The translations under genes were made by a program, and so were the position numbers. Below, piece by piece: positions 33,216 through 46,044 of a stretch of DNA of 64,000 nucleotides (position 1 is its first letter; every line of letters starts with the position of its first letter). This DNA is from Hymenopus coronatus (Eukaryota > Arthropoda > Insecta > Mantodea > Hymenopodidae). The stretch spans positions 385,751,132 through 385,815,131 of the forward strand of contig CM060900.1 of assembly GCA_030762935.1 (NCBI GenBank). The letters run 5' to 3'. Under the pieces are notes generated by a model. That model searched no databases. It saw only the letters and a program-made list of their open reading frames with translations, and had not been told where the DNA came from.

Positions 33216-33898
33216 AATTTGATGCATTTCATTCATAGCTGTTATAGAAACAACTTTCCTTACACAAAATTATTCTTTTGCCTACAACATGCTAACCAAG
33301 ATAAACATTTGAAAAATTGCCTTAATATTTGCTTATTTGTAAGTAGAAGAGACATTACGGATTATATATATTAGGCTGAGCCGGTAGTCAAAGCTTTTAA
33401 AAACTGTTCCTATGTGAAACAACTGAAATCCGTTTTAGAAAAGTGTAAGCAGTTTAAAATTGAAGCTAATAACAAAGAGTATCTTAGAAACAGTTGACTC
33501 TAAATAAAAAACGTGTATGACATAGTTTATGTGCTTTAACGAGATCTAAGTTTTTGTGATAAGTTTTTGTCTATCATTTACGTTTTAATGCAAAATTCAT
33601 CCATAATAAAGGGGTCTTCAGAGCCTATTCGTAGAAAATTAAAATTATACATTTTATTTATGATGTAAATATCTTTAATACGGGTATTTTAATCGAAAAT
33701 GGACATGTTATAGCCATTTTTGAGATATTTAATACTTTCAAAACCTTTTCCATATAAAGGGTAGTTTGTAGTGGGGGATATTCTTTAAAATGTTCGTGTC
33801 ACATCCTTGGAAGACACTAAAGATAAATATCAAGTTTGATATTTAACTGTCTTTTCGTTTGAGCTATGATATCCACAGACACAACATAGAGAGAGAGT
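33216..33898 (+). mobile_element. Family D repeat, copy 9 (array member)
   Basis: Starts AATTTGATGCATTTCATTCA and continues with ACATGCTAACCAAGATAAAC, TTTGTAAGTAGAAG and AATGCAAAATTCATCCATAA to CCACAGACACAACA. The 3' terminal segment is missing. First unit of a four-member head-to-tail run. Confidence 0.85.
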
Positions 33899-33961
33899 AA
33901 AAAAAATATATTCTTCCACATACTTCACGTCAGTTGAGAACCCCCTTTGCAGAAATATTCT

Positions 33962-34160
33962 ATTACATATTTCCTTGTATATATAATGGAATAGGAGGAA
34001 TACTATAGCAAAAAAAGTATTCAAATTCTTAAAGAGCTGGTCGCCATGTGTTAAATTTCCTTGTTTGCCTGACGAGCAGAGAGAAAAACGAATAAAGATC
34101 TTACCTTCGAGAAAAGTACTGGAAAACTGAAACCAACAATACGGAATACCTGGAAAGAAT
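33962..34160 (+). mobile_element. Family D repeat, copy 10 (internal fragment)
   Basis: Only the block TTCCTTGTATATATAATGGA...GAGCTGGTCGCCATG...AAACCAACAATACGGAATAC remains, corresponding to the 5' third of the family. Copy 11 follows directly. Confidence 0.7.
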
Positions 34161-34992
34161 ATGTCTTTCTCTACATCTCTGCAACAAATTATTGTTAAAA
34201 GGCATATACATCCACTTACATCATACTAATCGAGAAAATAATTATCAGAAATTGTCTTTATTACGCGCTCCCTTGTAAGTAGAAGGAAAATAAGGGAGTA
34301 CTTTAGACTAAAGTGATAGTCAAATCTTTTAAAAGCTGATTGCTATTTGATTGAGGTTTCTTTGTTTGTATGCCCATGAGTGGACAAATTCGTGTATGAG
34401 AAAAGTATAACTGTTTTAAAACCGAACAATAAATAAAAAGGAATATCTCAGAAAACAGTCATCTTCACGAAAAAAACGTATGTAACAAATTGTGTGTTTT
34501 ACCGACCTCTCCATTTTTATTAAGTTAGTTTTTGCCTATATCTTACGGTTTACCAGTTATGCAAAATTCATCCAGAATAAAGATGTCTTCAGAAGCTTTT
34601 CCTTGAAAATTTAAGATATACATTTTATTTGTTAGGTATTTTAATATATTTAACATATGATATTTTAATCAAAATCCTGATAGCCATATTTTCAAAAATT
34701 TTCCATGTAAAGGGTAGTTGGGTTTCTTCAAAATGTTCATGTCGCATTCCTGGAAGATACTGAACTTAAATAGTTTGGCATTTAATGGAATTTTCGTTTT
34801 TGAGCTCTGCTAGCCACAGTCACAGAGACACACACACACACGAGGACATTTTTCTAAAACTGTTTTTTTTTATTTCAGGGAGTCTCAAAGCATATATTTT
34901 CGGTGAAATCTCGGTAGGAATTTTTGGGTGCAATACAATAACTAACTACCTTTTCTGTACACTATGCACTTAGTATTTATAGAGAAAGTAAA
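34161..34992 (+). mobile_element. Family D repeat, copy 11 (near full length)
   Basis: Starts ATGTCTTTCTCTACATCTCT, then CATACTAATCGAGAAAATAA, CTTACGGTTTACCAGTTATG, AATCAAAATCCTGATAGCCA, ACACACACACACACGAGGAC and CATATATTTTCGGTGAAATC. The terminal hairpin CTTTTCTGTACACTATGCAC...ATAGAGAAAGTAAAG is recognisable. Confidence 0.9.
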
Positions 34993-35004
34993 GCATTTTT
35001 ATTA

Positions 35005-35336
35005 AGAGTATACTTTGTCATTTTATCTACCTCTTCTGCAAACAAACTGTTTTTAAAAAAGATTATTCTTTTATCTACATCATGCTAATTGAGAAAAACG
35101 CTAGCAGAAATTTTCTTATTACTCCCTCCTTCTATGCAGAAGGGAAGTGAGGTAATTCAGTATTCTAAAGTGATGGTCAAATCATTTAAGGGCTGGTCGC
35201 TATGTGAACAATTGAAGTTCGGTTCGCTTTGCACGGCTGACAGTAAAACAAAAGACAGATGAAACGAAAGGTGACTTTCCATTTGAGAAGAGTTATGTAG
35301 TTTAAAATTTGAACAAATAACAAGGAATACCCTGAA

Positions 35337-35372
<36 letters not shown>

Positions 35373-35499
35373 CACGAAAATAACTCCTGAAATCAATAAT
35401 AGCAACAATAAAAAAATAGTAATAATGATGATGTTAATAGTAATCATAATAATGATGCTACTAATAATCATAAGAATAATGATGATGATGATGATGATG

Positions 35500-35593
<94 letters not shown>

Positions 35594-36110
35594 ATATATG
35601 ACAACTGCATGATTTAAAGAGATCTACATTTGTGTAATAACCCTTTGTCTATTTTTACAGTTTACCACTTATAAAAAATCTATCCCGAACGAAGGGCACT
35701 TCAGAGACTTAATTAAAGAAAATTAAAGATATATATCCTACGTTTTATTTGGGATGCAAACATATTTAATATACATATTTAATCAAAATCGTTAGCGCCG
35801 TTTTTTTTGGAAAAACAACATTTGCAAGTTTTTCCATGTAAAGTATAGTTTGCGGTGGGAGATTTTCTTGCATATCTTCGTGTTGCATCCTTGGAAGATA
35901 CTTAACTTAAATGTCACTTTTAGTATGTCCACATTCCACACTCAGACATACTCACACATACACACGTGAACGTTTTTCTAAAAGTGCTCTTTTAGGACAC
36001 AGGGTGCCTTGACGTATGTATTTCCGGTGAAATCTCGGTTTTAGAATTTTTGTATAGAATATAACATCTTCTCTATCTACGACATGCATAGTAATTGTGG
36101 AGAATGTAAC
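35005..36110 (+). mobile_element. Family D repeat, copy 12, with microsatellite expansion
   Basis: Starts AAGAGTATACTTTGTCATTT, then CTACCTCTTCTGCAAACAAA and CATGCTAATTGAGAAAAACG. It is interrupted after GGAATACCCTGAAAAT by ATA/ATG repeats, resumes at CATATATGACAACTGCATGA and ends GTGGAGAATGTAAC. The microsatellite replaces the short stretch that normally follows GGAATATCTCGGAAA. The minus frame at 35157-35471 is an artefact of the repeat. Confidence 0.9.
35337..35592. repeat. (ATA)n/(ATG)n microsatellite inside family D copy 12
   Basis: ATA tracts at 35337-35372 and about 35478-35592 surround a degenerate stretch with ATGATG runs. Confidence 0.95.
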
Positions 36111-36114
36111 AAAG

Positions 36115-37440
36115 GTGGTGAATGGTAACAGAAATAGAAATTGTTTTTGTTTTCTATGTACTGGATCACTTCTAAGCACATAGTTTAATGAAACAGTAAA
36201 AAGTAAAAGGTATAGAGCATTTTAAAACAGCAACAAGTAATACGTAAGTATGCAAAATGCTTCCCTGTATGACGCCTGAGATTGGCAGGAGTATGAAAAC
36301 CTTTCAGACCTGGGAAAATAGCAACATTAATTGGCAATTGGTTTTGAACACGGGCATGCATAACGAAACTACGTTTGCAGTCTCGTATTTTAAGCATCAC
36401 AACTTCCTTATTAACGAAGCCGAGGAAAGCTAACAAGGGTTTCAACCCATTTGTGTCCACGTTCCATGCGGAAAAAGGCATTGTAGAAGAGAAAACTCCG
36501 TTTAATAACAAAAAACCGGCTACGCCCTGGTGGGGTAGAATGCGTCACACACTCGAAATCCTATTCTCTAGCAACCCCCCATAATGCCCAGATTTCAAGA
36601 TAATCTGCCAAAGGTTTCAGCAGGGTGCCTTGTTAAAATCCGCTTGTAGTCGTGAACCGGATGCACCCCAACCCCTCAAATTAGGAGCGGCAACACTGGG
36701 CGCATGGCTAGGTTATGTCAGCTGTTCCTCTGAAACTAAAAGTTTTCTGTAATAAATCAACAAGGGGAGTTGCACGCGGTAGCCCTGTTGCGCTAATACA
36801 CGAAATGTGCCATCACACACCTCAATGTCTAACCTATAAATTACGCCAACATCTCCACCACCAGTGATTACAGCCATTACTTTTTCTGATCGTACTTGAT
36901 AGGAGTTAATTTAATCACTAAGAGCAGTTTCAGTAAATGGACAAACGAGTTAAGTGAGAATGGACAAAAAAAATACAATTTCTCTCTAGATCATTTTAGT
37001 TGTCAGCTAGTGCTATCTCAGAGAAAAAAAAAATATAAATTTGAATGTCCTAGACTACAGAGAAAGCCCTGGGTATTTTGATTCGGAAAGTTTACACCTA
37101 ACCATTAACATACTGCTTAAATACGTTTCTAATTCTGTAATTACTAATGAATTCTGCTGACATTATTTAATCGTGCTCTGAAACTTGGTTTTAGCTCCTA
37201 AGAGTATCTATTATAAAACACTACTTTATAAGAATTACTCCCGAAGTCTCCAATTTTCTAGAAGGAAATCGGATGATAGGTCGTAGCACTATCGTTACAA
37301 AGTCTGGGATAAATTATACCTTTATTTGGAACTAAGTTTTATCACTTCATAAAGAATATTAAGTTTCGAAATGTCCCTAGAGTATAAATAGTTTTTAGAG
37401 CTATTTGGTGTACCTAGTTTTCTTCCACTTTAAGTAGATA
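36115..37440. other. No gene recognised; one 108-codon minus frame noted
   Basis: The minus frame at 36185-36511 contains GFHTPANLRRHTGKHFAY, which recalls the His half of a zinc finger but lacks the Cys pair. Its composition is otherwise plausible for a decayed gene. 36520-36730 is GC-richer (AACCGGATGCACCCCAACCC). No family is assigned. Confidence 0.35.
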
Positions 37441-37970
37441 GACACGACAGAGAAGACTTGGCACTGAACCGGTGAGATTATTGCAGCTACGCCTTAAGGG
37501 GTCACCACAGTGATGGAAGGATGAGCTATGAGGAGACACCGGGCAGCTGGAGTTAGGAGTGGTGAAACAACAATGGCATTGTCCCTATAGTTTGCATGCT
37601 TAATCTTTCATGGTCGAATATGCATACAGGTGAACACGCACCGCATACGGCCCCAAAGCTCCCAAGGGATGGTCCTTATATCCCGAGAACCAGCAGAATG
37701 CAGAGGCTCTTTGAGCGTGTTGAAGGCATCTTTTCTGCCCGGCCGGTGGGCCGAAGTGCCATCGCTGACAATTTCAACCCTGAAGGAGACCATCGCAACA
37801 AAGGATGAATAAAGTTATAATGGAACGACATGAAAGGGTAAGATATTCGTCGGATAAAAGAAACCACGTCAACGCTCCCTTGCAAACCTGCAAACCTCTC
37901 TATCCAGGGACCTCTCAAATGGAAGTCGCAGACGTTACCGCGGCGCCACCTCACTCGGTCCCCTCTATAC
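37441..37970. other. GC-richer stretch with a possible tRNA-like head at its right end
   Basis: 37540-37830 is GC-rich with overlapping frames on both strands, none recognised. At 37870-37970 the minus strand reads GGACCGAGTGAGGTGGCGCC, CGCGGTAACGTCTGCGACTT and GAGAGGTCCCTGG. That resembles a tRNA-derived head, but without a clear B box. Confidence 0.35.
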
Positions 37971-37974
37971 AGTA

Positions 37975-38590
37975 GCTATTATCAAAGTTTCCCAAATAAC
38001 ATGAAAAACCAAGTTCGTATAGTGAGAAACATTGCCTAATTTTCATGATACACCCTACCGAAAATGTTGAAATGTATTGTGCAAATGACAAATTTTTAAA
38101 TCTCCACGTCTAGGAAATATATAAAACTACGTACGAACTGGTGATTCTTCAAAATGGTGTCATAAAATGTGCGTTTATTATAAATCACATTGCCGCGGAC
38201 AGCTGATCATTAAGCATTAGAGAATCGGAAGATTGGAGCTGGATGTAGGCATGTGTTTCCCTCGAATTTTAGTGGATTTGGCAGTGATAATTGTAAATGT
38301 TCTCGAATTTGACTTTCATCAGTTTACTTTCAACACAAAGATGAACACCTTCAAATGATGTTTCAAACAAACTATACACTTGGCCAGAGGCTTAAAAAAT
38401 TCTAAGGTTAGAATTGAAATTCGCTTCTTATATCAAAACTTAATTTAATATATCATGCAAATGATTATTTCTATGAAGAGCCGACACGCAAATGTGTCCT
38501 TCTGTTTCATTACCCTCTTTAGACATTTGTTACGATCATTTAAAAAGTGTTTAAGATACCTGTGCAGTTTGTTTCTGACTTACAGGAAGT
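37975..38590. other. No gene recognised
   Basis: AT-rich, nothing recognised. Confidence 0.5.
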
Positions 38591-38594
38591 GGAG

Positions 38595-38705
38595 TCTGTC
38601 TTGAAAGATCCAGTTCTACAGCCGGAACGCGAGTCATGGATCTTCAAGTCTGATTCGGCATCTTATTCAGCTTTCTATCTCAGTGCCTTCTCATGGCTAG
38701 TGTGA
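38595..38705 (-). mobile_element. SINE E, minus copy
   Basis: On the minus strand: GGCACTGAGATAGAAAGCTG, GACTTGAAGATCCATGACTC and GCGTTCCGGCTGTAGAACTG. This follows the head at 22795-22885 block by block. Confidence 0.65.
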
Positions 38706-38770
38706 GTATAGTGAAATTATTCAATACATTAGGCTTAAGAACATTTAAGTTGCTTATAGGTGTGATATTT

Positions 38771-39029
38771 TGAATGTTGAGAACGTTTGAAGTCTTTTCA
38801 GGATACTAATGTAACCCTAATGAAAGGGTTTAACATGTATACTGGCAGCTCGTCATGATAACTAAGCCAATCTTCCCCATGTTGCGGTAAGTGAAGTTTT
38901 TGAATGTTGAGAACGTTTGAAGTCTTTTCAGGATACTAATGTAACCCTAATGAAAGGGTTTAACATGTATACTGGCAGCTCGTCATGATAACTAAGCCAA
39001 TCTTCCCCATGTTGCGGTAAGTGAAGTTT
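38771..39029. repeat. Perfect tandem duplication, 2 x 130 bp
   Basis: Positions 38771-38900 and 38901-39029 are identical base for base, apart from the last base (T versus C). The unit begins TGAATGTTGAGAACGTTTGA and ends GTTGCGGTAAGTGAAGTTT. The unit does not match the SINE and family D repeats listed here. Confidence 0.97.
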
Positions 39030-39219
39030 CGGCAGTGAGGAGGAACTTGAAACGTAAGTTACAATGTGAGGAAAAGACCATTAAACCTGGTTACTGCCTA
39101 GCCAATGTTCATGCGATATGCACAGGTTTCGACACAAACAGTCAACGACTCATTCCGAAGATTTTGCGAAGATACCAGAAGAAACGATTATGACTTTTTT
39201 GGCTGTAATTTCATTCTGT

Positions 39220-39320
39220 CTCTATTTACCCTCCTCATATGTAGAAGGTACACACCTCAGGACTTACAAGCCCGCACCAGGGATCAGACCCCTCCTGAGG
39301 AGCAGAGACTCTGGATGAGA
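39220..39320 (-). mobile_element. SINE B tail type 2, minus fragment
   Basis: On the minus strand, GGCTTGTAAGTCCTGAGGTG then TGTACCTTCTACATATGAGG matches the 3' end of the type 2 tail. Only the tail is present. It lies next to a type 1 copy in the same orientation. Confidence 0.6.
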
Positions 39321-39362
39321 GAGAAACCAGAATGGATATTAAGCTCTCTGGTAATTTAATAG

Positions 39363-39603
39363 TGTTTAACGCCCCCTTTTACTACTACGGCATAGCACTC
39401 GATGGCATAGATGATACATGGGATGAAGATGGAGCACCGATGGAATTCCATGGGGAGGGAAACCTGAGAACCCGGTGAAAACCTACCCCTGCACCGTTTT
39501 TTCTACCACAAATCCCACATGCGGTCGCTGTTTTCGAGCCCGGGCCACCTTGGTGAGAGGCAAGTAGTCCAACCTCTCTGCCACCACGCGACCAATTTCT
39601 AGT
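39363..39603 (-). mobile_element. SINE B, tail type 1, minus copy with head
   Basis: On the minus strand the head reads GGTGGCAGAGAGGTTGGAC and AGGTGGCCCGGGCTCGAA (B-box region). It continues with GCATGTGGGATTTGTGGTAG and GCAGGGGTAGGTTTTCACCG, and the tail GCCGTAGTAGTAAAAGGGGG. It shows that tail type 1 is joined to the same head and core as tail type 2. Confidence 0.85.
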
Positions 39604-40210
39604 CTGAAAGTGAGGAAGTGAATGATGTAAAATGATGGTAAAATGGATGACAGGAAAAATAGCTATGGAGCAATTGCTAGAAGAATGTCAAGGGAAACAG
39701 GAGAAACCGGAGAAAAACCTTCCTGACGCCGCTTCTTCCACCAAAATATGCCATATGCCGTCTCTTGGGAGAGAACCATAGCTGCCTGGTTATGACAAAT
39801 TATTAGCATAATTTCAAAATAAGCAAATGAAGAAGGTAACCTATGATAAAAAGTATATTAATAACAAAACTGAAATAGTAGGAAAATTCTCCGTTTGTAA
39901 TATGAAAACATTTAATATAAATAAAAACAGAACAACATACACTAAGGAGAGACCGAGCAAGGACAGACGGACACCGTTGAAAATACGTATTTCAAGTGTC
40001 TAGAAAAGATTTTGTCCCAAAACGGGAGACATTGGTGATAATCCACAACCTTTTACTCAGTAGAATGAAAAATATAATACTGAAGCAGGTGACCTACCTT
40101 TACATAATTGCAATTACATATATTTGTTGATTTCAACAATTCAATCAGAGGATATCACAGGCAAAGGAAGCCTTCCTATGAAAAATATATTCTATGTAAC
40201 CTAGCAAAAG
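39604..40210. other. Mostly unique; decayed SINE B-like core near 39680-39785
   Basis: GAGAAACCGGAGAAAAACCT, TCCTGACGCCGCTTCTTCCA and CCATATGCCGTCTCTTGGGA resemble the minus strand of the SINE B core and head. The rest is AT-rich. Confidence 0.45.
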
Positions 40211-40214
40211 GTCA

Positions 40215-40215
40215 A

Positions 40216-40247
<32 letters not shown>
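40215..40247. repeat. (GAT)n microsatellite
   Basis: Eleven GAT units in a row, abutting repeat C copy 2. Confidence 0.95.
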
Positions 40248-40248
<1 letters not shown>

Positions 40249-40690
40249 AGGGACCACTCATAAGTGAGGCTGAGCGCCTCAAGTATGCTCCAGGAGATTT
40301 TTGTTTCTACCGTACACCCTGGGAGGAAGGGATGAATGGACAGGTCAGAAGGGCGACCAGATCTGGATGGCGGCGAGCGCAAACACGAGTAATTCCCTAA
40401 TATTTCCAGATAGAACGCATCCGACTTCGTCCGACACATTCACGCAAGCCCCTGAAACTACGGTGGCATTGTGAAGAAGCATCCCTCCCGAAGGATACCG
40501 GCGGCAAGTCCTGACCAAGAGGCTCCCGCAACGACGCCAGGAACAAATATTACAATGCGCAAGCCACCGCCCAGCCGCAAGGCACCGAATACATTCGCCC
40601 GGTACTTTTATCTTGAAACAGGTCACAAGGAAGTGATGGATACAGAAAATGATGGACGGAAAAGTCGTATTAGGGTATGAATGACCCCAA
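40248..40690 (-). repeat. GC-rich repeat C, copy 2
   Basis: Minus-strand blocks parallel to 27825-28330: GCTTGCGCATTGTAATATTT, GGGGCTTGCG, GACGAAGTCGGATGCGTTC, ATCTGGAAATATTAGGGA, GCGCTCGCCG and CATCCCTTCCTCCC. The frames on both strands here show no recognisable domain. The end touching the GAT microsatellite may be the 3' end of the element. Confidence 0.6.
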
Positions 40691-40854
40691 CATTCGTCTA
40701 ACTACTCGGATAAGCAACAAAAAGCATGGGCAAGGTGAGTGATCGCTGGGGATTGAACTTGATACCTCCCAAATGCGCACCAAGGCCATTACGCCCTGAG
40801 CAATTCCTCTCGATCTGTGTACCCTGGAATTATGTTAATTCTTTTTTAAAGACA

Positions 40855-41052
40855 CTGTCAACTGCCAGAACCATATCGGCGCCACCGATGTGTTTGAATT
40901 TTGTCCCACAGGAGTTCTTTTGCATTCCAGTAAATCAATTGACATTGGCTACCACTTTTAAGCACATTTAAAACATCGGTCTGGACCGCGGTTGAACCCT
41001 TGACCCTGGGATTAGAAGACAAATGCCTAACCAACTGAGACACCCAACCTGA
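40855..41052 (-). mobile_element. SINE A, copy 3
   Basis: On the minus strand: GGGTGTCTCAGTTGGTTAGG, TTCTAATCCCAGGGTCAAGG and GTTCAACCGCGGTCC (decayed B box). Then GCAAAAGAACTCCTGTGGGA and GCGCCGATATGGTTCTGGCA. The body matches copies 1 and 2 but the 3' part follows the version also seen at 52595-52725. Confidence 0.75.
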
Positions 41053-41077
41053 TGTTAGCCCTGGAAAACAAATACCT

Positions 41078-41112
41078 TTCTTTTTTTTTTTTTTTTTTGC
41101 TTTTTTTTTTTA
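41078..41112. repeat. Poly-T tract
   Basis: Runs of T18 and T10 separated by GC and similar interruptions. It lies at the 5' side of SINE A copy 3, so it is not that copy's A-tail. Confidence 0.9.
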
Positions 41113-41114
41113 AG

Positions 41115-42440
41115 GGCGATATTGTACAGTGAGGAGACTTAATATATCTGAAGGTGTGAGATAAAGTAAAAGAATCACATGCTTATGGAATTAATTTTAC
41201 TTAGAGCTACAGCGTAAGTGTAAACATTCCTCCCAGGGTTTTTTTCCCCCAGAATTTTAGGTTGTTTTTAAAGTATGGAAATAAAAGTAGGAGTTTGCTG
41301 GAAAGACATGAGATACGCTTTATCCTAAACTATAAGATAATTCAGTCTTATCCAGAAGGCTTAACAGTGTAAGTTTTAATGTTTGTGTAGAAAATAATCT
41401 TGACGACTGGAAGTTGTTGACTGTCAAGCAGACTACACTTTACTAAAATGTACGGTACATATCAATGAAAAGTATTTGTTTACAGAAAGGGCTAGATCTG
41501 AAGGTAGGACAAGTTTTTTAGTATTAAAGTAAATTAGCACTTTTATTGCATGTCCTAAAAAGCATAAGCTGTCCACTGTTTTCTCCCAGTATGTATAAAA
41601 TATTTCCCTATGTGAACATTCAGCGAAGTTAAACTGAGATTAAGCAATATGAGACTGATGACTGATTGACCTTTTTGACATTTAAAAATTTACAGCCAAT
41701 ATTTTAAAATTTTGGTAATGCAATGCCATAGAAAATCCTGCATATTCATAATAAAGAAAAAAACGTAATCCGTAATATTTAATCTCACGAAATTGAAATG
41801 AAATGTGTGATATGTGAAACAGGGACCAAAATTGCAATTTTACACAGTTCTGGAAACATCTTATAAGCTATAACTACCTAATCATCGATCAGAAAGTAAG
41901 TTTAAATTATGATTAAGTAATCAAAACCGGCTGAGTATTTCTAGATGAACTGAAAACACGCACACTCGCATACGCTCGCAACCAGCACATTCTACTCCAT
42001 TTACAGAGGTAGTACAAGTGAGTCGAACGAGCAATATATGCCGAACTCATACCCATCTGTATTGTAAAACATGTGAGAAACACACACAAATATCTCTAAT
42101 TTTCTAAGTGTACTAATGAATTCATTACATATATTTTCACTTTGTCCCCCTCCCCACAATATACCTCAAAAATCACACCGAGGTGGTCCTAAGCCGCAAA
42201 GCGTAACTGAGGGCTCTGTGAAGAACAAACCCCAATGAACCGCGTCGTTTAGCGATTTTTTTTTCACTACATTTCCCTTCAATAGGCACTAGCTTTCCCT
42301 ATATTAACAATGTCACCGCAAAGAACGGCGGGTGGATGGACATTACTTTTTCGAATAACATCCTGTGCTTAATGGCTTCCTTATGACTTCAGGTTTACGT
42401 TCGATATAATATGCAATGGTCACACCTACTCAGCGTTATC
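41115..42440. other. No gene recognised
   Basis: AT-rich. 42180-42260 is slightly GC-richer (ACCGAGGTGGTCCTAAGCCG) and vaguely tRNA-like, but not enough to call. Confidence 0.5.
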
Positions 42441-42443
42441 TCT

Positions 42444-42444
42444 G

Positions 42445-42507
<63 letters not shown>

Positions 42508-42508
42508 T
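42444..42508. repeat. (ATT)n microsatellite
   Basis: About twenty-one ATT units. The poly-Asn minus frame here is an artefact. Confidence 0.97.
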
Positions 42509-42509
42509 A

Positions 42510-44690
42510 TGGTATTCATATTTGCTCCGACTAGTTGGGTTCTTTGATCGAGCAAATGGATATCTCTTAACAGGGGGTGAACGGTAAAATGGAATACTTC
42601 AGATATTTGTAGCCTTTGATTTGAGTGATTTATTTGAACGGCTACCAATAACATTTACAATTTATATACAATTCACAGTTCCCTGAGATCCTAGCTGAAA
42701 TTATAACCTAGCGTTCATTGACAAATGAAACTTTCACGGATATCACATTTATGTAAATCATATGTAAGACCAAAGTACTGTGGAGAACAACTGACTGTGC
42801 TGGTACCTAAAGACGAACTGACTTGTACAGTAAATGAGGGCACACTGACTTGCACAATAAATGAAGAAGAACTCTCTGAGAACTTACGTTTCTCTAGAGC
42901 ACCTATCGAACATCCTTGTTCTTCTCAAGCATTTAAACAGTACTGTTATTGGCTTGTTTTTCCCTCTACCAGTAGCGTCTCTTTACATGAGCCGATGGAA
43001 ACTATCTTACTGTTTCACTTTGGCTACTAGATCCCAGAAACTTTAACAATATCACCATCCCTTCTAAAACTTGCGTTGTCTTTTTAACTCAAAGGTATTC
43101 TTTTATACGTTTCACCCCATCTCTTTGGCTTACTGTCCACAAAAATCTTGCGAAAGGTTTCCCTTTTATGACCCATGTATAATTTCAGCTATCTTGTCTC
43201 TTTTATAACCAAGCTTGTGCTAACATCCTCTAATAATATAATCCCATTTCTATATAACATATATTTATTTATATTATCTTGCTTATAATTATTCACCTCT
43301 TCTTGAATTCATAAGTACTGCCTCAAATATTTATCAGAATTCATAAGTAATTCAGTCAAAAACTGAACCGTGTATACGAGAGTAGCACTAATAGTGTTTC
43401 AAAAGGCCAACTTTAACTTAAGAGGAACGAATGGGCTACAAATTCTGCCACATCATACACTACTGCTATTCCAAGGACACATATTTGCTTCCTGTCGTTT
43501 ATTTAACACTATCCTCATGTAGAGGTCTCCTCCAAGAGGACCCTCAATTCATATAAATCATGGACACAATAGAAAACGCAAATCATGAGTATTGTAAGCT
43601 GGAGAGAAGCTAATGCGAAACAAGCCCGTTTCACATTTGCTACAGGAACCATAAACCACTAAAGACAGGCCACTTGCCTTTAATATTTATGAACAGCTCG
43701 GAGGAAACCACCGGCCGGATACAGTCCTTTGCACCTAAGAAATTGAGTGCCAAATGTGATCGGAATATCTTAGGTTTCATTGGATTGAATACGTATAGGT
43801 TAATTGAAATTAACTTATAAGTCTTCAACACGATGCAGAGTTTCAAAATACTACGGCCAAGTTCTTTACCTTGTAGAATAAAATAGTATTTATTCTACTT
43901 TGGATTTCGATATCTAGTAAACCTTTTGCAAATATTAAATTACAAGAAGGTCTTTAATTTAGTTTTAAAAATTTTGCGGAAGACTTTATAAATTACAATT
44001 ATTTTAGGAATAGCATTTTCCCTTCCAGAAGTCGTGCCGCAACTTTCTGCAGTGAAGAGAGTGTTTGTTGCTATAGTGATATGCCAGGTATTATTTAAAA
44101 ACCTCCGAAGTCCACGGTCGGCATTTTTAAGTAACCAATTTTATAAGCACTTATGCATTTGCTCAATTTAGCATTCGTCTTACTTTAATTATATCTGAGA
44201 TATTTTAAAAATATTGGGTTTGTATCATTTAATATTCTATTACCTTTTTTCACGTCATTTTTATAACGGTAGATAAAACTTGGCAAACAATAGTACTAAT
44301 TGGTAAGCTCTTGACAATAGCTGGTATTCGCAATTACAGACCGGTTGAAAATGGGTTAGATGTACTTAAGAGCACATGAATTTAGTGTCATTTACTTAAA
44401 TAAGACTGCATATGCTAGTAAATCAATCTAGGAGAATTTTGGGTTGTTTAAACCTGAAGATACACAGCGATCCTTATTTCAGTATTCTCCCTTTACCTGC
44501 AAATGATATGTAGCACTTCTTCGATGGGATTTCATCTAATCCAACGCAATGTTTAAAAACATCATAAATGCCTCTAACCAGTGTTCAAATCAGACTTTTT
44601 GACGAGGGAGGACGTTAAAATTAGTATTTGTTTTAAATATATATCAGTAATAGTACCAACGCCAGAAGTAGCAGTGTTGATGTTTATATA
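42510..44690. other. No gene recognised
   Basis: Unique AT-rich sequence. The 101-codon plus frame at 42725-43030 contains a small internal duplication (CTGACTTGTACAGTAAATGA at 42818 and a near copy at 42845). It is not recognised as a gene. Confidence 0.45.
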
Positions 44691-44710
44691 TAACTATAAA
44701 CCTTAATATA

Positions 44711-46040
<1,330 letters not shown>

Positions 46041-46044
46041 AGCA

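Noticed and set aside
36185..36511. Zinc-finger-like protein (ANLRRHTGKHF)
   Set aside because: Only the His half of a C2H2 finger is suggested; there is no Cys pair in the right place and no repeat of the motif.
42436..42654. Poly-Asn protein
   Set aside because: It comes entirely from the (ATT)n microsatellite.
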